49,586 nt of DNA, from the NCBI GenBank assembly GCA_964400685.1, contig CAYNVT010000014.1, positions 1 to 49,586 on the forward strand, given 5' to 3'. The position numbers and the translations under genes are program-made. Positions 1 to 6,236 of the stretch are shown in pieces. Below the pieces are notes generated by a model. It was given only the letters and a program-made list of their open reading frames with translations, was not told the DNA's origin and made no database searches. Numbering within the stretch: the stretch's first letter is position 1; each line of letters begins with the position of its first letter. Origin of the DNA: DATCTV01 sp964400685. GTDB lineage: Bacteria; Desulfobacterota; Desulfomonilia; UBA1062.

Positions 1-1
1 T

Positions 2-787
2 GTACTCGATGTTGTCCAGAGCAAAGGAAAAAAGCGCATTGTCGTTGTGACCTCCTATGATTTCACGATGACGCGCATTCTCAATTCGACCGATGTCGAT
101 ATAATCCTTGTAGGCGATTCAGCAGGTGGCGTGATAGCGGGCTATGATAACACCATCCCTGTCACCATGGATCAGATGATCTACCATACGAAGTGTGTTG
201 CGGCCGCAAAACCGAAGGCGCTCATTGTGGGCGACATGCCTTTCATGTCTTATCAGGTGAGCGTCGAGGAGGCCCTCAGGAACGCCGGCAGGTTCCTTAA
301 AGAGGGTGGCGCGGGTGCGATAAAGCTCGAGGGCGGCATCCGCGTGATCGAGCAGGTCAAGGCTATCGTCAGGGCAGACATACCGGTCATGGGGCATCTG
401 GGGCTAACGCCTCAGTCGGTCTATGCATTCGGCGGCCACAGGGTTCAGGGCCGGGGGGTAACGGCGGTTCAAAGGCTTATGGACGACGCCCTTGCGCTTG
501 AAGATGCCGGCGCCTTTGCAATCGTGCTTGAATGCGTGCCTGCGCCTGTTGCGAAAAAGGTCACTGAAAAGCTATCCATTCCCACAATCGGCATAGGGGC
601 TGGCGTAGCATGCGACGGCCAGGTACTGGTGATACAGGACATGCTGGGAATGAACAAAGAGTTCAAACCCAAGTTCGTCAAAAGGTATGTGGAACTATGC
701 GATACTATTGCAGACGCCGTAAACGCCTATTCTGCTGAAGTCAGGGCCGGTACGTTCCCGGACGACGAGCACTCGTTTCTGGAATAG
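2..787 (+). CDS. panB: 3-methyl-2-oxobutanoate hydroxymethyltransferase, 5' end outside window
   Basis: This enzyme transfers a hydroxymethyl group from methylenetetrahydrofolate to 2-oxoisovalerate, the first committed step of pantothenate and CoA synthesis in the cytosol. The frame is open from base 2, and the codons before the internal GTG at 47 already encode typical PanB residues (VLDVVQSKGKKR), so the true start lies upstream of the window. Visible motifs are the TSYDF segment, the metal-binding VGDS segment, GDMPFMSY, the catalytic GAGAIKLEGG region, MGHLGLTPQS and the IGIGAG segment near the C-terminus. About 261 residues are present, nearly the full family length. panC does not follow; the AT-rich island begins within about 50 bases of the stop codon. 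The identification is firm. Confidence 0.95.
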   Translation, partial: VLDVVQSKGKKRIVVVTSYDFTMTRILNSTDVDIILVGDSAGGVIAGYDNTIPVTMDQMIYHTKCVAAAKPKALIVGDMPFMSYQVSVEEALRNAGRFLKEGGAGAIKLEGGIRVIEQVKAIVRADIPVMGHLGLTPQSVYAFGGHRVQGRGVTAVQRLMDDALALEDAGAFAIVLECVPAPVAKKVTEKLSIPTIGIGAGVACDGQVLVIQDMLGMNKEFKPKFVKRYVELCDTIADAVNAYSAEVRAGTFPDDEHSFLE

Positions 788-829
788 CTAACGGGGATTA
801 GTTAGACCTGATTATTATGGAGGTAATAA

Positions 830-853
830 ATGTTTAAATTGATGGAAGTATAA
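830..853 (+). other. Seven-codon ORF behind a strong ribosome binding site (possible gene stub at island edge)
   Basis: A good Shine-Dalgarno sequence (TGGAGGTA, 818-825) precedes an ATG that runs only seven codons before TAA. The spacing is normal for translation, but the frame ends exactly where composition turns AT-rich. I infer that this may be the stub of a gene that once followed panB and was cut by insertion of the methyltransferase island. It could equally be a leader peptide or chance. The rest of 788-931 shows no other feature I can support. Confidence 0.25.
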
Positions 854-931
854 AAATATATTCTCAATGGGATTTTCTTGACCGGCATTATAACCGATAG
901 TAGAAAAAAAATAATATTTTTATAATGAGGT

Positions 932-1939
932 TTGGGATTGCTGGATAAAATGGAGGTAATCGATATCTGTTGTGGTATGGGTGGTCTTTCACTTGCCGCT
1001 CAAAATGCGGGTTTAAAAATTTGTGCAGGTATTGATATATCAACTCATGCTATCGATACTTTTAAAGTCAATTTTCCTAAAGCAAAAGCATTTCTTGGTG
1101 ATATTTCGAGTAAAGATGTAATCAATGCTCTTGTAAAAATTACTAATTTAAAAAAGAGTAACAGAACATATATCATTGTATCTGGGCCTCCATGCCAAGG
1201 CTTCTCAGATGTTGGGCCTAGGTGCCCAGATGATCCTAGGAATAATGTACTTTTATCAGTTGCAGAAGTTATTTCAATGATAAAACCCAAAGCAGCAATA
1301 ATTGAAAATGTTTCTGCATTGATAAAAGAAAAACATTTATCCATAATAAAACAGTTTCATTCTATTCTTAATAAATCAGGTTATCATGCATATTGTTATT
1401 CATTTAACGCACTTGATTTTGGTGTACCTCAGAATCGGAATCGGGTTTTATACTTCATATTGCCATTCAAAATAGATAAAAGAAAAATCCGAAAAGAAAT
1501 TCAGAATTATTATATAGAGCCTATGAAAGTTAAAGATGTCCTGGGTAATTTGCCTATTCCACCTGTCAGACCTCAAAAATATAATCCGGATAACGACAAT
1601 GGATTATTAACCAACCACTATGCCATGCAACATTCAGAAAAGGTAAAAATTAAAATTGCAAGTATAGAACCCGGTAAAGGACCGTTATCATATAGAAAAC
1701 TTGACTCTGAATCTTATGCATCAACATTGATTTCTGGTCATAGAGCACCTCCAGTACACTATGAACAGCCTAGGAGTATAACTGTTAGAGAGGCTCTACG
1801 GCTTCAAGGTTTTCCAGATAGTTTCCGTGTGATGGGAATATTTTCTAGACAGATGGAACAAGTAACTAATGCAGTACCAGTCCCATTAGGAAGTGCCGCT
1901 ATACGTACTCTAAACAGATTACTGGAGGAGTACCAATGA
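932..1939 (+). CDS. DNA (cytosine-5-)-methyltransferase
   Basis: This protein should transfer a methyl group from S-adenosylmethionine to C5 of cytosine in a specific DNA sequence. The ordered C5-methyltransferase motifs are visible: motif I (DICCGMGG, near residues 11-18), motif IV with catalytic Cys88 (GPPCQGFS), motif VI (ENV, 125-127), motif VIII (QNRNRV), and motifs IX/X near the C-terminus (REALRLQGFPDSF and NAVPVPLG). The length of 335 residues is small but complete; the variable target-recognition region between VIII and IX is short. The start is uncertain: TTG at 932 is nearly abutted by GAGG at 927-930, and ATG at 950 is an in-frame alternative. The 3' end overlaps the next gene by four bases. 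Base composition is far more AT-rich than that of panB, suggesting transfer. Confidence 0.93.
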   Translation: MGLLDKMEVIDICCGMGGLSLAAQNAGLKICAGIDISTHAIDTFKVNFPKAKAFLGDISSKDVINALVKITNLKKSNRTYIIVSGPPCQGFSDVGPRCPDDPRNNVLLSVAEVISMIKPKAAIIENVSALIKEKHLSIIKQFHSILNKSGYHAYCYSFNALDFGVPQNRNRVLYFILPFKIDKRKIRKEIQNYYIEPMKVKDVLGNLPIPPVRPQKYNPDNDNGLLTNHYAMQHSEKVKIKIASIEPGKGPLSYRKLDSESYASTLISGHRAPPVHYEQPRSITVREALRLQGFPDSFRVMGIFSRQMEQVTNAVPVPLGSAAIRTLNRLLEEYQ

Positions 1940-3858
1940 AAGAAGAAAAAACTTCACTTATAAATACACTTGTAACAAAATTTAATGATGCAGCTTATAA
2001 TAAGGAAATAGAGTGTGAATTAAAAACATCTGAAAGAGTGTTAAAAAGAGTAACTGATGGAATTTATCGCCAACCTTCATCAGCATTACGTGAACTAATA
2101 GCAAATGCCTATGATGCTGATGCATCCTTAGTAGAAATACAAACAGACCAACCGAGATTTAACCGAATAATAATTAGGGATAACGGGAATGGATTAACTC
2201 CTGAATCTTTATTTTATCTGACACAAAGTATCGGCGGAAGTTCAAAGCGCACAATAACTGGCATTAATATGGGTATTTGTGATCCTATTGATCCGAAGAA
2301 GAGTCCAGGAGGAAGAAAATTAATTGGTAAAATTGGAATAGGATTGTTCTCTGTTTCACAACTGACAAAAGAGTTTCAAATTATTACAAAAACAAAAGGA
2401 GCAAACTTTCGCACAATAGCAGACGTTGTTCTTCATACATATTCAGAAGATGTTACTAATGATCCAGATCAGGAATTCAAAACGGGTACGGTAAAAATAT
2501 GGAAAGTTCCTGCTTCTGATGTTGAAAACCATGGAACGGAAGTAATTCTCAGGAACCTTCTTCAAAAGACAAAAGATGATCTTACAAGCAAAGTTACCTG
2601 GTACAATTGTAATCCAAGAAATTTTGAAGGAATGAAGGATATTACTTCAGCACCTGGCGAACCACCTCATTATCATATTGGTTGTGTTAAAGAAGATTCA
2701 CCAGATGAAATAGATAAAACGCCGAACCTTCCATGGGAATACAAAGATGATCCAGAAGAACGCTTTAAAAAATTAATTGAAGGAATGAATAATCTTAGGG
2801 GCAAAGAAACAAAGAATCCAAGCATATATGACCATCTTGATTATTATCTGCGTATGATATGGATTTTAAGCCTCTCTGCACCACTTGATTATATTGATGG
2901 CCACCCTTTTGATATTAAAAAAGAAGATAATATCCATATCTTTGAATTAGGTAATAATGTTAAGTCACAAGCTAATGATTTGGTTTTGAAGCCTAATGAG
3001 ACTATTAGAAAAAAGTTGAGTCTTGTTTCACCTGAAAGAGGTTCAAATAAGGTGTTCAGAGTAATTATAGATGGTGTTGAATTGTTTAGGCCAATTAAAT
3101 TCAGGAATTCAAGCCAAGACACAAAACCAGAGCATCAACCTTTACTTTTTATCGGTAAAGACAAACCGGATTTATCTCAGTTTCCAATCGAGGTACGTGG
3201 GGGAGAATTGGAGTTTGAAGCATATTTGTTATGGAATCATACAGTAGTTCCCAAAGAGCATGCTGGTGTTCTAGTTCGTATTAATGATTCAAATGGTGTT
3301 TTTTTTGATAACACATTTATGGATTATCCAGTTTCAGAACAAACTAGAAAAAAACAAATTACAGCTGAGATTTTTGTTACAAGAGGATTAGATGCTGCAT
3401 TAAATATAGACAGGGAATCCTTTAATTATTCACATCCTCATTATCAATATTTGAGGCATTGGATTCATAATGCGTTCCGTCAATTTTCAAATAAGCAAAA
3501 AGGATTAGCAAAGGAAATCAGGGATAAAATAAATATTAAACAGATTACACAAGAAATTGATGAGCTTGATAAAAAAGTTGAGGAATCTCTGAGCAATGTT
3601 CTTGATGGGGATACTCCTATACCTTCAGTCGAGTTTATTGAAGATGAAAAAGTTCAAGAAGAAAAAAGAATGGCTGGTGTCCTGGCTTTTCGAAAAGACA
3701 AAGTTTTTAAAACTCCAATAAAATCTTTAAGTGAAAAGAAATTTGAAGCTCAAATAAAGGCATTGGCAAAAATACTGGATGGATATGGTGTTTTTGAGAA
3801 TATGCCTTATGAAAAACAACAGAAATTGCTTCATGATATTGTTACAATCTTTTCTTGA
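1936..3858 (+). CDS. GHKL-superfamily ATPase (MutL/Hsp90-like) of a methyltransferase-Vsr locus
   Basis: The N-terminal third carries a GHKL ATP-binding fold: the N-box with Glu53 and Asn57 (RELIANAYDADA), the G1 motif DNGNG at 82-86, and the glycine lid GKIGIG at 131-136. The remaining ~450 residues have no domain I recognise; a charged, probably coiled segment lies around residues 530-570. GHKL ATPases of this kind dimerise on ATP and act as clamps or switches. Relatives of MutL and MORC were described in restriction-modification loci by Iyer and colleagues (2008). Here the start codon overlaps the methyltransferase stop by four bases (ATGA), so translation is probably coupled. The product may gate a nuclease, perhaps the Vsr-like protein encoded downstream; that role is inference. 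It is not a two-component kinase, since no His-phosphorylation domain is visible. Confidence 0.85.
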   Translation: MKEEKTSLINTLVTKFNDAAYNKEIECELKTSERVLKRVTDGIYRQPSSALRELIANAYDADASLVEIQTDQPRFNRIIIRDNGNGLTPESLFYLTQSIGGSSKRTITGINMGICDPIDPKKSPGGRKLIGKIGIGLFSVSQLTKEFQIITKTKGANFRTIADVVLHTYSEDVTNDPDQEFKTGTVKIWKVPASDVENHGTEVILRNLLQKTKDDLTSKVTWYNCNPRNFEGMKDITSAPGEPPHYHIGCVKEDSPDEIDKTPNLPWEYKDDPEERFKKLIEGMNNLRGKETKNPSIYDHLDYYLRMIWILSLSAPLDYIDGHPFDIKKEDNIHIFELGNNVKSQANDLVLKPNETIRKKLSLVSPERGSNKVFRVIIDGVELFRPIKFRNSSQDTKPEHQPLLFIGKDKPDLSQFPIEVRGGELEFEAYLLWNHTVVPKEHAGVLVRINDSNGVFFDNTFMDYPVSEQTRKKQITAEIFVTRGLDAALNIDRESFNYSHPHYQYLRHWIHNAFRQFSNKQKGLAKEIRDKINIKQITQEIDELDKKVEESLSNVLDGDTPIPSVEFIEDEKVQEEKRMAGVLAFRKDKVFKTPIKSLSEKKFEAQIKALAKILDGYGVFENMPYEKQQKLLHDIVTIFS

Positions 3859-3876
3859 TATCAGGAGTATTATTTT

Positions 3877-5055
3877 ATGGATGATGATAGTTTGATAAAA
3901 GGAATTGCTCCAACAAGGGTTGGACATGAAGCACCATTGACACAAAAAGATTTTAAACCTTGGCACAAACCTCGAAAACAATGGGTAAGAAGTAATCAAT
4001 GGATTAAAGAAATCGATATGATTATACCTAAAATAAAATTTGATGGTCGTCCTTTACGCTATCTATCTTTGCCAGGAGAAGATCTGCTTGATATACGTTT
4101 GGTAGCAACTCTCTGTAAGGATAAAGGATTACTTCTAAAGTGCCTAGGATATGACGATAGTGCAGGAGGAAAATCAAGCCAAATAGAAGTGAGTATATCT
4201 TGGAATGAGGTTAGTAATAACATTGATATTGATTCAACAATATTATCCGATAATATTTCTGTTTTAAAAAACAAGAGCTCTCAGGGATTTAATTATATAA
4301 ATAGTCATGGCCCTTTTGATGTTATCAACTTGGATTTCTGTAAATCTATATCATGCATTACATCGCCTGATAATCATCAAGTACTCAAAAATCTTTGTGA
4401 ATTTCAAATTAATAGTATAAGGCAGCCATGGTTGTTATTTCTCACAACTAGAGCAGAATATGAAAAAGTAAATACAGAACACATTCCTTCATATCTGAAT
4501 ATTTTGAAAACAAATGCTGGAAAATATGCTTCCTTTAATGAAATGTTTGAAAGAATAACTCAATTCAATATTATTAATTATGACTTAAATGAACCAATTG
4601 AGAAAATTTCTACACATTGCAATGGAGTAGATTTCGTAAAACTATTTTCGATTGGCTTTGGAAAATGGTTATTAGAACTAATGATTAAAAGCAGAATTTC
4701 ATGGAAAGTTGAGATGCTGGATAGTTATTGGTATAGAGTTGCTGATAATCACAAAGCTGGCTCTTATCCTAATATGTTATCTCTGGCGTATTGTTTTATA
4801 CCGACATCAACACCACTTGTTGATATTAGTGGTTTATCTCATTGCGAGAAGCCATTAATTATTGATGAGGAACAACTTGCAAATATAATTCTTGAAAAAA
4901 CAAATCAGTTTATTGATCTTGATCGAGAGTTATACAAAGATACAGCTCTATATAATGAAATGGTTGAACAAAGTGCCAGCTTACTAAAGGATGCCAGATA
5001 TTCTGTAGCTGGATATCATTCATGGGCTGAAAGCAAGAAGATATGTTTTAATTAA
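3877..5055 (+). CDS. Uncharacterised protein of the methyltransferase-GHKL-Vsr locus, possible degenerate Rossmann fold
   Basis: I do not recognise a named family. The start has a fair ribosome binding site (CAGGAG, about 10 bases upstream) and the gene sits 18 bases after the ATPase and 7 bases before vsr, so it belongs to the same operon. Within 392 residues there are segments reminiscent of a class I methyltransferase core: RYLSLPGEDLLDIR (61-74) where motif I would be, LKCLGYDD (88-94) at strand 2, GPFDVINLDFC (145-155) like a motif IV strand, and QPWLLFLTTR (183-192) as a later strand. The glycine-rich SAM loop is not canonical, so it may be catalytically inactive or use another ligand. 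No membrane segments or signal peptide are visible. It could be the specificity or sensor subunit of the system. Confidence 0.75.
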   Translation: MDDDSLIKGIAPTRVGHEAPLTQKDFKPWHKPRKQWVRSNQWIKEIDMIIPKIKFDGRPLRYLSLPGEDLLDIRLVATLCKDKGLLLKCLGYDDSAGGKSSQIEVSISWNEVSNNIDIDSTILSDNISVLKNKSSQGFNYINSHGPFDVINLDFCKSISCITSPDNHQVLKNLCEFQINSIRQPWLLFLTTRAEYEKVNTEHIPSYLNILKTNAGKYASFNEMFERITQFNIINYDLNEPIEKISTHCNGVDFVKLFSIGFGKWLLELMIKSRISWKVEMLDSYWYRVADNHKAGSYPNMLSLAYCFIPTSTPLVDISGLSHCEKPLIIDEEQLANIILEKTNQFIDLDRELYKDTALYNEMVEQSASLLKDARYSVAGYHSWAESKKICFN

Positions 5056-5062
5056 TATTATA

Positions 5063-5488
5063 ATGTCCGATGTTTTTAGCAAAGAGAAGCGTTCAAATCT
5101 AATGAGTCAAATTCGCTCAAAAAATACAAAACCAGAAATTGTCCTAAGAAAAGCTTTACATAAATTTGGTTATCGCTATCGTCTTCATGTTAAAGAATTA
5201 CCAGGAAAACCTGATATTGTTTTGCCAAAATACCGCACAATTATCCAAGTCCGAGGTTGTTTTTGGCATGGGCATAATTGTAAAGATGGCCATCTTCCTA
5301 AAAGTAATAAAACTTACTGGGAAAATAAATTAACTAACAACAAAAAAAATGATCTTAAAAATGATGCAGAATTAAGAAAAAATGGGTGGTTAGTTATTAT
5401 TGTATGGGAATGCATGACAAGTAATAAAAATTTACATTGTCAAATTAAACGAATCTCAAGGATGTTAGAAAACCGTTTGAAAGATTAA
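5063..5488 (+). CDS. vsr: Vsr-like (very short patch repair family) endonuclease
   Basis: Vsr enzymes nick DNA next to T:G mismatches that arise by deamination of 5-methylcytosine, and relatives occur as nucleases in restriction loci. The 141-residue product aligns from memory without gaps to E. coli Vsr through the core: IRSKNTKPE near the N-terminus, LPGKPDIV with Asp51, GCFWHGHNC giving zinc and active-site residues Cys66, His69, His71 and Cys73, Asp97, and VWEC with Cys117. The catalytic-site pair Thr63-His64 of E. coli is replaced by Val63-Arg64 (QVRGCFW). Its ATG lies 7 bases past the preceding stop. It is AT-rich like the other three island genes and is the last of them. Family membership is certain; whether it repairs mismatches or restricts DNA is not. 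Confidence 0.92.
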   Translation: MSDVFSKEKRSNLMSQIRSKNTKPEIVLRKALHKFGYRYRLHVKELPGKPDIVLPKYRTIIQVRGCFWHGHNCKDGHLPKSNKTYWENKLTNNKKNDLKNDAELRKNGWLVIIVWECMTSNKNLHCQIKRISRMLENRLKD

Positions 5489-5503
5489 TAATGTAATACA
5501 TTG

Positions 5504-5551
5504 ATGCCATCACATTATAGTTGCATATTGACTATCACGATGTGATGGCAT
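5504..5551. repeat. 12-bp perfect inverted repeat between vsr and the toxin-antitoxin pair
   Basis: The arms are ATGCCATCACAT (5504-5515) and ATGTGATGGCAT (5540-5551), separated by 24 bases. It lies 16 bases after the vsr stop and 35 bases before the antitoxin start. The downstream flank (TTATTATCTT) is only moderately T-rich, so it could be a weak terminator of the island operon, a binding site for the ribbon-helix-helix antitoxin, or the border of the inserted island. Confidence 0.6.
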
Positions 5552-5557
5552 TATTAT

Positions 5558-5591
5558 CTTCATGAAACCGGAAAGGGAGGTTTTCATGAAG
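5558..5591 (+). promoter_or_regulatory. Hairpin enclosing the antitoxin ribosome binding site and start codon
   Basis: CTTCATGAAACC (5558-5569) can pair with GGTTTTCATGAAG (5579-5591) with a single bulged T. The right arm takes in part of the Shine-Dalgarno (GGGAGG, 5575-5580) and the ATG at 5586. On DNA this is a near-palindrome suited to antitoxin autoregulation; in RNA it could hide the start site. It also decides the start: 5586 has ideal Shine-Dalgarno spacing, while an upstream in-frame ATG at 5562 has none. Confidence 0.45.
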
Positions 5592-5843
5592 ACGATTACG
5601 ATAAGAGGCATAGACCAGACGCTTGACAGCATGATCAGAAAGAACGCCAATGAAAACAACATGAGCATAAACCAGTGGATTCTGAGTAGCCTTAAAAAGG
5701 TTTCCGGCCTGGAAAAGGAACCGGTCTTCAAGAAGTACCATGACCTGGACGCGCTTGCCGGGGGCTGGAGCAAAAAGGAAGCGAGCGAGTTCAGAAAGAA
5801 CACCGGAATATTTGAAAAGATAGATGAGGATATCTGGAAATGA
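5586..5843 (+). CDS. Ribbon-helix-helix antitoxin (VapB-type)
   Basis: This 85-residue protein opens with a short strand followed by two helices (KTITIRGIDQTLDSMIRK, then MSINQWILSSLKK), the layout of a ribbon-helix-helix DNA-binding domain. The charged C-terminal half contains a WSKKEASEF segment, as is common in antitoxins that wrap their toxin. It overlaps the PIN-domain gene by four bases (ATGA), the classic antitoxin-first arrangement. It should neutralise the toxin and repress the pair by binding the inverted repeats just upstream. Composition is like the genomic background rather than the AT-rich island before it. Confidence 0.85.
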   Translation: MKTITIRGIDQTLDSMIRKNANENNMSINQWILSSLKKVSGLEKEPVFKKYHDLDALAGGWSKKEASEFRKNTGIFEKIDEDIWK

Positions 5844-6226
5844 GAAGGATATCCATTGACACCAACATATACGCGGCCTTCAAGACAGGTGATAAAAGTG
5901 TTGTGGAGGCTTTTTCCAATGCCGACTTCATAGGCGTCGACATAACCGTAATCGCTGAACTGCTTACCGGGTTTCTGCTCGGGAGCAGGCAAAAGCAGAA
6001 CAGGGCCGAGCTGCAGAAGTTTCTTGAGAACAAACGCGTCTCAATCCTGTATCATGACCTCGATACTGCTGATTTCTACGCTGCTGTTGTCAAACAGCTG
6101 AAAATAAAAGGCAGGCCCATTCCAACGAATGACATCTGGATCGCGGCAAACGCAATGAGACAGGGGCTTTCCCTTTATTCCTTTGACGCCCATTTCAGGG
6201 AGATTGAAGGCTTACTGCTTATTTGA
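5840..6226 (+). CDS. vapC: PIN-domain RNase toxin (VapC-type)
   Basis: PIN-domain toxins are Mg-dependent ribonucleases, usually cutting tRNA or rRNA. The acidic quartet is visible in this 128-residue protein: Asp7 (SIDTNIY), Glu40 (VIAELLTG), Asp98 (TNDIWIAA) and Asp115 (SFDAHF). Its ATG overlaps the antitoxin stop. It ends 10 bases before the ATG of the GH31 gene, whose Shine-Dalgarno overlaps the vapC stop codon, so some read-through into that gene is likely. Confidence 0.92.
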   Translation: MRRISIDTNIYAAFKTGDKSVVEAFSNADFIGVDITVIAELLTGFLLGSRQKQNRAELQKFLENKRVSILYHDLDTADFYAAVVKQLKIKGRPIPTNDIWIAANAMRQGLSLYSFDAHFREIEGLLLI

Positions 6227-6236
6227 AGGAGATTAT

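Noticed and set aside
5504..5551. Inverted repeat as a strong rho-independent terminator
   Set aside because: The 24-base loop and weak T run are unlike the clear terminator at 14706, so I list it only as a repeat.
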